Source: an uncultured Parabacteroides sp. (GTDB lineage: Bacteria > Bacteroidota > Bacteroidia > Bacteroidales > Tannerellaceae). Taken from it: 64,000 nt of DNA. Where the stretch lies: positions 46,456-110,455 of the forward strand of contig NZ_CAJJWO010000010.1 in assembly GCF_905196875.1 (NCBI RefSeq), given 5' to 3'. Below, in pieces: positions 53,885 to 63,386 of the stretch. A program made the translations under genes and the position numbers. Below the pieces are notes generated by a model, which was given only the letters and a program-made list of their open reading frames with translations, was not told the origin of the DNA and searched no databases. Numbering within the stretch: position 1 is the first letter of the stretch; each line of letters opens with the position of its first letter.

Positions 53885-54853
53885 TTACTTTTTATTTAAG
53901 CCTGAGGCTGTTACTTGTTTTATCGAAAAAGCCGATCGCTTCGCCTCTAATAATAATTCTTCCATTTCTCCTCTCGATAATAATTCCGTCTCCTTCAAAC
54001 TCCATCGAACTCCCAAACGATTGTATTTATCATTACACAAATTATTAAACGCACAAAGCTCCCATTTATCTACATCTTCCGACAAGTAGGCATTGATAAA
54101 TGTTCCGATGGCAGTAATGTTTTCCAAAGAAACCGTCATCCCGCGTATTAAAGGAGTACGGATCCAAATCCGGGCCGGCAACTTGTTGTAATGAATATAA
54201 TCGGCCATACGAAGTATGTTCTCATGGATCATCCGATTGTCTGCTCCGGTAAATTCAATATGTTTGGCATCATCCATCTCTTTCAGGTCATACAATATCA
54301 AATCCATATAAGGCAATAATTGTTTGTAACTTTCCCAAGGAGCCAACCCGCATGTATCCAAGGCCAAATGAATATTCCTATTCTTTAACCGTCGTGACAA
54401 TTGAACGATAAACTCCGATTGAAGAACAGGTTCACCACCGGAAAAAGTAACTCCTCCGGACATCGATCGAATCAATTTTTCGTCTTTCAGTATCAGTTCC
54501 TCCAACGCCTCCAACGAATACGTTTTTCCAATAACCTTTAAAGCCTGGGATGGACATTGCTGCGCACAAACAAAACATTGAACACATTGTTCCTTATCAA
54601 CCAAATAATCCCGTTTTCCGGAAAAATCAATGGCTCCACTACTACAATGATCTTTACATGTACGGCATCCGATACAAAGACGACGATCCCACTCTAACTC
54701 CGGTACCTTCCGGATTGTCTCTGGATTATGACACCACCTGCATTTTAGAGAACAACCTTTAAAAAATAAGGTTGTTCTCAATCCAGGCCCGTCATGCGAA
54801 GAAAGGGATGCCACATGGGTTATCAAAGCCTCACACGACTTATTGAAAATCAT
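53885..54853 (-). CDS. Glycyl radical enzyme activating enzyme (radical SAM)
   Basis: 322 aa. The radical SAM motif is CSLKCRWC (Cys34, 38, 41). Two extra 4Fe-4S clusters are encoded by C60-C63-C66-C70 and C90-C93-C96-C100, the arrangement of activases for GRE dehydratases, decarboxylases and similar enzymes rather than PFL-activating enzyme, which lacks them. SGGVTFSGGEP (130-140) is the SAM-binding segment. It installs the glycyl radical on the partner enzyme, and its ATG overlaps the partner's stop by 4 bp (ATGA at 54850-54853). This is not a sulfatase maturase: the partner is adjacent. Confidence 0.94.
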   Translation of the reverse strand: MIFNKSCEALITHVASLSSHDGPGLRTTLFFKGCSLKCRWCHNPETIRKVPELEWDRRLCIGCRTCKDHCSSGAIDFSGKRDYLVDKEQCVQCFVCAQQCPSQALKVIGKTYSLEALEELILKDEKLIRSMSGGVTFSGGEPVLQSEFIVQLSRRLKNRNIHLALDTCGLAPWESYKQLLPYMDLILYDLKEMDDAKHIEFTGADNRMIHENILRMADYIHYNKLPARIWIRTPLIRGMTVSLENITAIGTFINAYLSEDVDKWELCAFNNLCNDKYNRLGVRWSLKETELLSRGEMEELLLEAKRSAFSIKQVTASGLNKK

Positions 54854-57117
54854 ATATTCTGGTAATTAACACGTTTAATGAACTCTTCCTGAAACTGCCG
54901 GTCCATGAAAACAAAATGAGCAGAATATCCGGTTACTTTCACAACAATCCCTTTATATTCTTCCTTATCCGGATGGTGCATGGCATCTTCCAATGTAGCC
55001 AAATCTACCACATTCAAATTGATCTGCACACCTCCCCGATCAAAGATATGATTGGCAAAAGCACTTACAAACTTTCCTCTCGGTTGCCCTTCCGGGAAAA
55101 AGCTCGGATGTAATTCGATCTGGAAAGATCCGCCTTGATATTCTGCATAATTGAGTTTGGTAAACGAACGCATAGTAGGTAGTATGCCCCCTTTATTCCT
55201 GCCATGCATCGGGTTCATACCATGCGCCAAAGGTTCTTCGGCCTTCCTCCCGTCGGGTGTCGCCCCCAGCATAGGACCAGCATAAGTGTGTCCCATGAAC
55301 TGGAACAACGACGGACGGAAATGGAATCCTTTTATATTATGCTTTTCCTCCAACATGCTGCGTATCATGGTACATACTTCCACTGTAAAATTATCTACCG
55401 CGTCGATATCGTTACCGAATTTAGGCTGATTCAAAAATTCCTGACGCATGACCTCGTTATCCGCCCAATTATTCTTAAGCGCAGCGTCCAATTCTTCCAA
55501 ACTGTATTTCTTCTGCTTGAAGACCAATTCACGAATGCCGAAAAGGCTATCACACAAGTTAGGAACTCCCAATACATTGACTGACGTATAGTTATTGGCG
55601 ACTGCCCGTACATCGGTAACATCCCTGCCATTCTCTATAGGACCATGCATACACAAAGAGGTTACGATTTCCGGCCACACTTTGGGTTGCCATTTGTAGG
55701 TGTTATTCTTAAAATCAACCAACACGTCCATAGTCCGGTCCAGTTCTTTCCGAAAACAAGCCATAAAATCATCCCACTCGAGAGTATCCTTATCCTTTGC
55801 ATATTCTATGACCCTGAACATAGGTTGAAGAGGAACCAGTGAATTGGTATCCTGGTCACAATATTCTTTCCCTATCGAACAATACCATTGACATCCAGAA
55901 TAAGCGATGTTCCATGCATCTTCTTCCTTATAGCCGGAACGCAGTTCACTAGCCCGTAATACATCATAATTAACCAGGGTCGGAGCACCACAACCATGCC
56001 TGCCGACAACATCACAGGCATATTCCCAAAATGCAGGGTCTATATCACTATGCCACATGACTCCCAATTGGTTATAACCACCCAGCATATCATAAGCTTC
56101 TACCCCGATCCAACTTAATTCATTCGTTGCATCTTTCAAGGACTGGTCTCTTCCTCCGAAAGAATAATAATTACCTCCGTATTTCAAATATAACTCAGCA
56201 ATATATTCCCGGGCCATCTCTTTAGTCAAAATACCTTTCCGGACATCCTCCCGATAAAAATTAATCAATAGCTGATCCATTCGTCCATAGCCATTACCAT
56301 GACCGATGATACGTTCGGCTATCTGATAAAAGTTCATCCATTGAAGAGCTTCCAGGAAAGTTGTCGGAGGATTATCAACCAGATTAAAACAATTACCTGC
56401 TATTGTTGCATACATCGTTTTAAGTTCCGGATCACTTTCATGTTCAGCCAGTTCTTTTGCTTTTACGGCATATCGTTGTACATAACGGATGATCGACTCG
56501 CAAACCAATTCGGCTGCACACAAATACTCATAGCTTTTCCGGTTATCAAACACCTTGTATTGTTCTTTATAACGGCGTATTTTCTTCAACAAACCGCTCC
56601 AGCCCAGTTTCAACCCAATAGATAAGTCCGGACATGTATGAGCCAAACTCATCCCTCCGGCTCCTAGTTTACGAGCTTTGAAACCCAAATCTTGATTTTC
56701 CTGCGGATATTTAAAATAACGGGCTTCGTCCAGTTGCCAGTAAAATTCACCGGTGATCAGTTCTCCCAGATGAATCACTACCGAGCTATGATCCAAAAAG
56801 AAAGCATAATCTTCCGCAAAATTGACCGGATCGTAAGAGAAGCCGGACACCTTCGAAGGCATTTGTTTAACAAAGGGATAAGGCTCCCCGTTGTCTATAC
56901 GGCAATTATGGTCTCCCAAGTTGATGCGTTCATTCGCATCAGCCGCCGTTTCACCCGTAGCCGGACTAAATGCCGCCGCTTTCCCGGACCAATGGTACAC
57001 CAAAAACTCCGGATTATCGACATAAATGTCCCGTTTATGATTTTGCGCCAATTCTTTGTTCCGTTTGTGCAAACGTTCGATACGTTCGCTTTTTGTAAAT
57101 GAGGTTGTGTTTTCCAT
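54850..57117 (-). CDS. Glycyl radical enzyme of unknown specificity (PFL-like superfamily)
   Basis: 755 aa. The C-terminal glycyl radical domain has VKVTGYSAHFV with the radical Gly730, the usual place about 25 residues from the end. The expected active-site thiyl loop in the barrel reads NIAYSGCQWYCSIGKEYC (Cys409, Cys413). It lacks the CC of pyruvate formate-lyase and the Cys-x-Glu of glycerol, propanediol, hydroxyproline and choline enzymes, so neither function can be assigned. It is coupled to its activase and set between a TonB-plug protein and a FucP-like transporter in a polysaccharide locus. The likely substrate is a sugar or sugar acid derivative, but that is inference. Confidence 0.85.
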   Translation of the reverse strand: MENTTSFTKSERIERLHKRNKELAQNHKRDIYVDNPEFLVYHWSGKAAAFSPATGETAADANERINLGDHNCRIDNGEPYPFVKQMPSKVSGFSYDPVNFAEDYAFFLDHSSVVIHLGELITGEFYWQLDEARYFKYPQENQDLGFKARKLGAGGMSLAHTCPDLSIGLKLGWSGLLKKIRRYKEQYKVFDNRKSYEYLCAAELVCESIIRYVQRYAVKAKELAEHESDPELKTMYATIAGNCFNLVDNPPTTFLEALQWMNFYQIAERIIGHGNGYGRMDQLLINFYREDVRKGILTKEMAREYIAELYLKYGGNYYSFGGRDQSLKDATNELSWIGVEAYDMLGGYNQLGVMWHSDIDPAFWEYACDVVGRHGCGAPTLVNYDVLRASELRSGYKEEDAWNIAYSGCQWYCSIGKEYCDQDTNSLVPLQPMFRVIEYAKDKDTLEWDDFMACFRKELDRTMDVLVDFKNNTYKWQPKVWPEIVTSLCMHGPIENGRDVTDVRAVANNYTSVNVLGVPNLCDSLFGIRELVFKQKKYSLEELDAALKNNWADNEVMRQEFLNQPKFGNDIDAVDNFTVEVCTMIRSMLEEKHNIKGFHFRPSLFQFMGHTYAGPMLGATPDGRKAEEPLAHGMNPMHGRNKGGILPTMRSFTKLNYAEYQGGSFQIELHPSFFPEGQPRGKFVSAFANHIFDRGGVQINLNVVDLATLEDAMHHPDKEEYKGIVVKVTGYSAHFVFMDRQFQEEFIKRVNYQNI

Positions 57118-57142
57118 ATTTGATACATTTTTAATATAGAGG

Positions 57143-57150
57143 CAAAAATA
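57143..57150 (-). promoter_or_regulatory. Weak -7-like box before the GRE gene
   Basis: Minus-strand TATTTTTG about 25 bp before the GRE start, without a -33 box at the right distance. It may be an internal promoter of the locus. Confidence 0.3.
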
Positions 57151-57239
57151 ACGTCCACAATTATTTCCACACTGTATAAAAAAAACATATCGTTGTATAA
57201 TCTTATTCTATACACAAAGTAACATTCAAAAAAAACAAT

Positions 57240-59636
57240 CTATATATCCTGCTGCAATCTAAACAGCTGTCCGTTATCCAACACGCCTTCAGCTACCACA
57301 GAAAAAGAATCTCCACTATCCGAAGTATAAAATTCAACAAAAGCCTTTCCTTCTTTGTCCGTTTGTACTTTCGGACACCAATGCAAAGTAGTCCGCAAAT
57401 CAAGTTCTAACCGATTGCGGTCTTCTTCCGTTTCGTAGGCCGGTGAGTAAAAACGAACCTCGGGACGGTATCCCCTCAACTGAACTTTCAAGCGGTTCTT
57501 CTGACCATATTCATACGGCTCGGAAAAGCCTCTTTTCGTGGTTATGGCAATTAAGACATTTCCTTTGGCCGTAGGATTAAAACCAACGGTCTCAGGTCCT
57601 CTCAATACATCCACCTGCGCAATGTTCTCCAAAGAAAAGTTTCGTAATATTGTCTCACGGTCGGATTTATTCTCTATAGAAACACCATCGAATAAAAAAT
57701 AACATTCTCTCTCGTCATTTGGAGCTACTCCTGGGAATCTTGATTGAAGCAACGTGTATAAATCCTGTGTCGGACTTTGACGGATTTCTTCTTCCACAAT
57801 ACTTTTGGTACTCATAGACTGTTGATAAGGCGTTTTATATTCCTTCTTTTTACGAGCGGAAATGGTTACTTCATCCAACAAAATAGTGCGAATACTGTCT
57901 TGAGAACCTAAATAACGACTTGTTTTTTCTTCGTATGCAGCAAGCCTTTCTTTATTTTCTGGTGTTTCCGGCAATATCGGCATAAGCACCTGTGTTGCTG
58001 AAGGATACCCCTCTATATCAACCTCCAACAAAATATTTTCTTTGCCTTTCTCCGAAACGGCATAGACATGATAAGAGGTAGTGTCAGGAAATTCAAATCC
58101 TTTTAATGAAAAACAACCGGCACTATCCGTAACGACCGTCTCCAACATCTTCACGCCAGGTGACCAGATACGTACAGAAGCATTTTCTATCGGTTTGCGA
58201 CGCACCAATGTCTTCACCGAACCGGACAAACACATTGATTGCTCCGGTTGTATGGTCGGTCGGGTATATGCTCCGCAAAAAACCTTCGCCATATCGTATC
58301 GCCGCCATCCTTGCGTCAGCATCAATACATCCAATGCATGTCGCGTTTTTCTTTCCTCATCCTTGAAATACCAAGCCGGATCCTCAATGTATCCCCGCAA
58401 ATCGGAAGCCAACAATAAAGAAGAAAGGATTGTAATCGTCGAATCGACCCGGACATCCCGTTTATCGGTCACTGCCAATGAGAAATTGCCGGAAACAGGA
58501 TTGCCTTTGCAATCTTTCAACGTAAAGGCCAAGCACACCTTCTCCCGAAAAGAATAAACAGATTTATCCGGTTCAACGGTAAGCGAAGCCTGATCGGCTT
58601 TGCGGATAAAAGCCAAACGCTCACTGATGATCCGTCCCTGCGAATCGGCCAACAGCCAATGAACCGTTCCGGAAGAAAACAACTGCTTATCAAAAGAATA
58701 ATGTTCATTCTGTGTAGCCGATACCCATTCCGAATAGAGCGGACGGCCTCGTTGATGGGCAAACAATAGAAGCGAATCTGCAACCGCCATTTCCTCAGAA
58801 TGCAGAATCGAAACAAAGACTTTCCCTATCGACTCTTCCACTTTCAACGAATAAGCGTTCTCTTCCGCCACTGGAAGTTCCACCACTTGTGTTACCCCTT
58901 GGGTATTCCGGCAATGCGCTTTATACTTTTCTCCTTTTTCTCCTCTCCAGGTAAAAACCCCCATCCCCCGGTGCGTACTGCGAAAAGATTGCAACGTATC
59001 TTTTTTCTCATCAAGGATCCAGCCGGTGATATCTTCTCCAATCCCTTTACTATTTAAAGCCTTAAAAGCAATACGGCAGGGAGTCCCGGCCAATAGTCGG
59101 CCACCTTCCGGCAAAAAGTCAACCTGATAATCTGTCTTCTCGCGGGGAGCATAAACAGGTCCTTCATCTGTTTTCCAGGAAAGAGGAAAGATCCGGATCG
59201 GTTTCCGGAAGAAATACTCTTTACCTCCATTTTCCATATAGCGGGTATAAGCCCTCAATATATATTGTCCCTCCGGCAAAGAGACATCCAATGGTATATT
59301 TCCTGCATAAATACTGTCTTCCTCCATCCGGAAACAGGTCCGTGAGACAACCGTTTCCAACGAATCGATCAACTCCGTATAGATATAGCGGCTGGCAAAC
59401 GATGGTTCGTTCGTCACCCCATCGACCGGAAATGCCCGAAACCAAATGGCCTCCCCTCCGACATATACGGATTTATCGGTTTGCAGATGTAACTTTTCGT
59501 AAGGGGATAGATTTGCTTGTTGTTGGGTACGGATCAATAAAGTATCAGAAATTGTTATTTGCCCAGAGGACGTAAAAACAACTCCACTCAATAAAAAAGA
59601 CAATAGACCTTTCACTGATGAATATTTTTCTATCAT
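57240..59636 (-). CDS. Secreted macroglobulin-like / TonB-plug hybrid protein
   Basis: 798 aa with a signal peptide. The first 450 residues are MG2-like beta domains (LSPYEKLHLQTDKSVYVGGE, then FLPEGGRLLAGTPCRIAFKA and EPDKSVYSFREKVCLAFTL). A carboxypeptidase-regulatory-like domain follows (LSGSVKTLVRRKPIENASVR, about 470-560), then a TonB-dependent-receptor plug domain (about 605-690; CYFLFDGVSIENKSDRETIL, VDVLRGPETVGF). No beta-barrel follows the plug. This hybrid occurs in Bacteroidetes near SusC/SusD genes; its function is unknown, possibly a surface partner of the transporter. Confidence 0.8.
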   Translation of the reverse strand: MIEKYSSVKGLLSFLLSGVVFTSSGQITISDTLLIRTQQQANLSPYEKLHLQTDKSVYVGGEAIWFRAFPVDGVTNEPSFASRYIYTELIDSLETVVSRTCFRMEEDSIYAGNIPLDVSLPEGQYILRAYTRYMENGGKEYFFRKPIRIFPLSWKTDEGPVYAPREKTDYQVDFLPEGGRLLAGTPCRIAFKALNSKGIGEDITGWILDEKKDTLQSFRSTHRGMGVFTWRGEKGEKYKAHCRNTQGVTQVVELPVAEENAYSLKVEESIGKVFVSILHSEEMAVADSLLLFAHQRGRPLYSEWVSATQNEHYSFDKQLFSSGTVHWLLADSQGRIISERLAFIRKADQASLTVEPDKSVYSFREKVCLAFTLKDCKGNPVSGNFSLAVTDKRDVRVDSTITILSSLLLASDLRGYIEDPAWYFKDEERKTRHALDVLMLTQGWRRYDMAKVFCGAYTRPTIQPEQSMCLSGSVKTLVRRKPIENASVRIWSPGVKMLETVVTDSAGCFSLKGFEFPDTTSYHVYAVSEKGKENILLEVDIEGYPSATQVLMPILPETPENKERLAAYEEKTSRYLGSQDSIRTILLDEVTISARKKKEYKTPYQQSMSTKSIVEEEIRQSPTQDLYTLLQSRFPGVAPNDERECYFLFDGVSIENKSDRETILRNFSLENIAQVDVLRGPETVGFNPTAKGNVLIAITTKRGFSEPYEYGQKNRLKVQLRGYRPEVRFYSPAYETEEDRNRLELDLRTTLHWCPKVQTDKEGKAFVEFYTSDSGDSFSVVAEGVLDNGQLFRLQQDI

Positions 59637-59772
59637 ACTTATTCTTTTTTAGCAATCTCTGTAAAAGCAACTATTCAACGAACAATCTCTTTGGTAAATC
59701 AATCATTTACTACAGACCAAACTATCCAATGAAAGTTACTCATAAAAATGATTCTCTCTTCAAACAATAAAA

Positions 59773-60502
59773 TCAATACGACTTCTTATTCGACACTAGG
59801 TTGTCTTTATTATTATTAGATAACGGATCAGGAAAAGGATACAATCCTTCACCTTCATAGGCCACTTCTAAATACGCCTTCTCATTTTTTAAATCAATAT
59901 CTCCTTTTATAGAAATATATTCAACACGATCAGACCCTGCATGATTATACTCATAACGTACATTTACATACATGACAACCGATATACCATTTTCAGAATA
60001 AGCATAACATTTTTGATAAGGAGTTATCATGCTATATCTATAAAGCCAAGGATATGAACCTGATTCATAAACATCTGCACCTGCCCACTCTATAGAATTA
60101 TTCGAATTCCAAGCCCAAGAGATATCTACATCAAAATCTATGTCATTATAAGACTAGGGAAACGTAATAGTATAAGATTCTGAATTATAAACGCTAGAAG
60201 TATGCTTAAACCGTTCTAATAACTATTTCGAAATGAAATAATCTTAACTTGAGACTTTGATGTAAATTTAGGCTTCAACGATAACTTATAAATTTTTTTT
60301 CATATTTAGCAATCTCCTCTTCTGTTAGAGGAGTCGTCCATGTTCCTTCAGCCTTGCTTGTTATTACATCAAAGCCATTACTACGAGCTATATTCTCAAT
60401 TATTTCTATATTTTTCTGATCTTGCGAAATAAGCAAAGATTCTTCTTTTTCACAACTTACAAAAAAAAGACAAGTAACAATAAATATAAAAAATGATTTC
60501 AT
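59773..60502 (-). pseudogene. Broken lipoprotein gene
   Basis: The start is the ATG at 60502: MKSFFIFIVTCLFFVSCEKE, a signal peptide with lipobox SCE, and an ORF of 75 codons that meets TGA at 60275-60277, just after an A8/T8 tract (60293-60300). Downstream, in a different frame, the protein resumes around 60215 (LLERFKHTSSVYNSESYTIT), hits TAG at 60154-60156, and continues in frame to 59773 (DFDVDISWAWNSNNSIEWAG, VEYISIKGDIDLKNEKAY). A frameshift and stop codons therefore split one former lipoprotein of about 240 aa. It sits where a SusE/SusF-type lipoprotein is expected. Confidence 0.65.
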
Positions 60503-60603
60503 GGATACATGTTTTAATAGTAAAACATGGTATAACAAAAACATTCAATAAACTGTGGAGGTACATTAAATCCTCCACAGTTCATCACTTTACAATCAAT
60601 CAG

Positions 60604-61326
60604 TTACAACAACTGTACCCGTACCTCATACAGGCGTTGGCGTTTTCCTTTGCCGGGACGATTGTTTTCGTTCTCGACAATGTAACGATGCGGGACACTG
60701 TAATCAGCGGGTTTTCCCAATTCGGGAGCATCACCGACCCGCTTGATATAACAAGCGACTTCATCTTTCATATATAAACCGATGATCAATCGTTTGATAT
60801 CGACCGGCAGTTTTATCTCCTGGGCTTTGCCATCTGTCGGGTTCACCAGTACCGGTTTAACGGGAGCATTGGTAAATGTCGACTCTACGAATAAATGCCC
60901 CTTGTTAGGTGTTTTGTAATTAGCCGTATCCGAAGCAAAGATATGCACTACGTATACCGAATCTTCGGGAGCACCGGATTCGTAAACCGCTTCTACCGTG
61001 TTTTTCACAAACATACTTTCACCCGGAGCTACTGATTTCCCCATAATTGTCACAGGAGAAGAAGTCGTATTTTTATAATTGACCCCATTCTGAAAGTTTT
61101 TACCTACCGCACTCTCCAAAAGCATTTCAACGTATTTATCCCAGTTTACCTGATATACATTATCTTTGAATACTTCACGGGCAGTCACATCGGCCACTTT
61201 CGATTCATCCAAGCCTACCTCTTCCTGTATACTCACCGGAACTTCCTCGAGTTCAATTCCTTTTGTACACGAAGCCATCACACCGGCACATAATGCAAAT
61301 GATATTATTTTATTTATTGCTTTCAT
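60604..61326 (-). CDS. PUL outer-membrane lipoprotein (SusE/F position)
   Basis: 240 aa. The lipobox GVMASC puts the lipid on Cys20. The mature part is beta-rich with no catalytic motif that I recognise; SSPVTIMGKSVAPGESMFVK and DSVYVVHIFASDTANYKTPN are typical of glycan-binding or structural lipoproteins that follow susD. It probably helps bind the glycan at the cell surface. It starts 34 bp after the susD stop and is in the same operon. Confidence 0.75.
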   Translation of the reverse strand: MKAINKIISFALCAGVMASCTKGIELEEVPVSIQEEVGLDESKVADVTAREVFKDNVYQVNWDKYVEMLLESAVGKNFQNGVNYKNTTSSPVTIMGKSVAPGESMFVKNTVEAVYESGAPEDSVYVVHIFASDTANYKTPNKGHLFVESTFTNAPVKPVLVNPTDGKAQEIKLPVDIKRLIIGLYMKDEVACYIKRVGDAPELGKPADYSVPHRYIVENENNRPGKGKRQRLYEVRVQLL

Positions 61327-61360
61327 ATTCTAATTCAAAATTAAATTACTATCAAACTCT

Positions 61361-63367
61361 TTACCATCCTGGATTCTGAACAAACCCACGATAGCTTTCA
61401 AGCAGTGATTTAGAGAAGGGGAATGTATAATACTTCGCATCATCAAACACTTTCATGTGCAGTTCATACTCAAAGCGACGTGTTTCGATACGAGGTACAA
61501 AATAACCTTCTTTACCCAGAGCTACCGGATACCCTTTTTTACCCAATTGATCGATTTCAATACCTTTGCGGAAAATCATCATTGCCTTAGGACCACGGTT
61601 AATCTCCTCTATTACTGTATTTCCTTCCGCTTCATTCCAGCGAAGCAAATCAAAATAACGCTGCCCCGGCACTTCATAAGCAAATTCCACACGGCGCTGC
61701 AACTTGTATTCCTCCCATAAATCATGTCCGGACACCTTCGGATCGAAATTGTCTAATCCCGCACGGTTACGAATCTGATTAATGGCATCTTGTGCCTCTG
61801 ATGTCTTATTTAACTTAATAGCCGCTTCCGCATAATTAAGCAAGACCTCGGCATAACGAAGCATGAAATAACAGGTCTTACGTTGAACTTCTTTATCCAA
61901 AGCTCCGGTTGATGTATTCTTGAATTGTAAGAACTTCCGAGGGTAATAGCCTGTGATCGTTTTACTGGAAGCATGCCGTCCTGTAGGAGCTGCAAGTAAC
62001 GTAGTCACAGAGAAACCATTATGTAATGCTCCGAATTTTTCCTTATCAGGTGTATCATCAATCCAAGTGCGTACTACATTCCCTCCATAGAAACAACTAT
62101 CGTACATAATAGTCGCATAAAAACGAGCATCACGATCTTCATACATGACACGATAGTTTTCTCCCGAACCTTTAAACATTCCCGTTTGAGGATCAACCGA
62201 GCCATTCATACCTTCGCGAACTTGCTTTGTTTCCCACCATTTTTTCCATTTTCCATCAGCTTTATCCTTCTGATAATAGCAATCCACCAAATCCTGAGTA
62301 GGAAAAGCCGATCCCATAACATTCCATTCCTCAGCACTTTCCCGTTCATAATAATACCCGTGAGGTCCATTCCATTTGGAAGGATTAAAACCACTACGTT
62401 TCTTATCATCAAACATCACCGGCCATATCGCTTCCGGAGAAGCATTGCCGGCATCTGTATTAAAAAGATTGGCATAGCTTTCATCCAATGAATATTTCCC
62501 TAACACCTTTCCAGCAGCAGCAAAAGCTATTTGGTAATAATGATCCGATGTATTCGTAAAACGGAACAAAGCCTTCGATTCGTCACTTCCCGCCAATTTA
62601 TCATACAAACCTTTACTGCTGGCATCAGCAGCACAAGCCGCGTACAAAGCGACACGGGACTTCACTACTTGTGCCGCATTTACTCCAACTTTTCCTAATT
62701 CCGGTGTAGTCCCGGATTTTTCAAAATAAGAAATAGCCTTGTCCAGATCTGACAAAATAAAATCGAACAACTCCTGTCTTGTAGCTCGAGGAATCATTGT
62801 TTCATCCATTACTCCCAACACTTTATCAACAATAGGAACTGTTCCCCAATATTGTTCCATTTCAAAATAAAGCCATGCTCTGAAAAAATAACATTCTCCC
62901 AGCATTTGATTCAAGTTTGCTTCATCTACACTTGGAACATTGGGTAACCTTTCGATTCCAATATTCACGGCTCGGATATTCTTGTACTGCCCATCCCAAG
63001 GAGCAGTACCTGGGGGGGTCAACTCGTCATAAGCTCGCTGATATATTTTTGTCTGACGAAAATTTGTATGATCAGGATCATCATTTCCTATGGAATTATC
63101 CGACCATTGTTCCGATGTAAAATATTCGGTAGCCGAAACCGGAGCCCATAAATAATAAAGATCTACATAGGAACGCGCCAACTCTTTATTTTCCCAAAAA
63201 CGATCTTCTTCCACTTTATCCACAGGCTCCAATCCGAGGGGATCGCAAGCCATTAATAAACTTGAAACCAATACCGCCAATGACATTTTTCGTATCGCGC
63301 GAAAACATTTCTCTATATGCATATACTGCTTTTTATTTATTTTGTTTTGTATTTCCATCTCTTTCAT
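61361..63367 (-). CDS. susD: SusD/RagB-family glycan-binding lipoprotein
   Basis: 668 aa from ATG 63367, or 653 from ATG 63322, which better fits the signal peptide (KMSLAVLVSSLLMAC, lipid on the Cys). TPR-like helical regions and the C-terminal family core are clear: RYAEVLLNYAEAAIKLNKTS, AINQIRNRAGLDNFD and GQRYFDLLRWNEAEGN. It captures oligosaccharide at the outer membrane and closes over the SusC channel encoded just upstream (63387 onward). It is longer than most SusD proteins (about 550 aa). Confidence 0.95.
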   Translation of the reverse strand: MKEMEIQNKINKKQYMHIEKCFRAIRKMSLAVLVSSLLMACDPLGLEPVDKVEEDRFWENKELARSYVDLYYLWAPVSATEYFTSEQWSDNSIGNDDPDHTNFRQTKIYQRAYDELTPPGTAPWDGQYKNIRAVNIGIERLPNVPSVDEANLNQMLGECYFFRAWLYFEMEQYWGTVPIVDKVLGVMDETMIPRATRQELFDFILSDLDKAISYFEKSGTTPELGKVGVNAAQVVKSRVALYAACAADASSKGLYDKLAGSDESKALFRFTNTSDHYYQIAFAAAGKVLGKYSLDESYANLFNTDAGNASPEAIWPVMFDDKKRSGFNPSKWNGPHGYYYERESAEEWNVMGSAFPTQDLVDCYYQKDKADGKWKKWWETKQVREGMNGSVDPQTGMFKGSGENYRVMYEDRDARFYATIMYDSCFYGGNVVRTWIDDTPDKEKFGALHNGFSVTTLLAAPTGRHASSKTITGYYPRKFLQFKNTSTGALDKEVQRKTCYFMLRYAEVLLNYAEAAIKLNKTSEAQDAINQIRNRAGLDNFDPKVSGHDLWEEYKLQRRVEFAYEVPGQRYFDLLRWNEAEGNTVIEEINRGPKAMMIFRKGIEIDQLGKKGYPVALGKEGYFVPRIETRRFEYELHMKVFDDAKYYTFPFSKSLLESYRGFVQNPGW

Positions 63368-63386
63368 TTTATTTCAAGGTTATCAT

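Noticed and set aside
53885..54853. Radical SAM protein as anaerobic sulfatase maturase for the nearby sulfatase
   Set aside because: It overlaps the GRE gene, has the GGVTFSGGEP activase motif and two ferredoxin-like clusters, and lacks the SPASM layout.
54850..57117. Calling the GRE pyruvate formate-lyase or propanediol dehydratase
   Set aside because: The loop has neither Cys-Cys nor Cys-x-Glu, and the activase carries extra Fe-S clusters unlike PflA. No microcompartment or aldehyde dehydrogenase genes are present for propanediol use.
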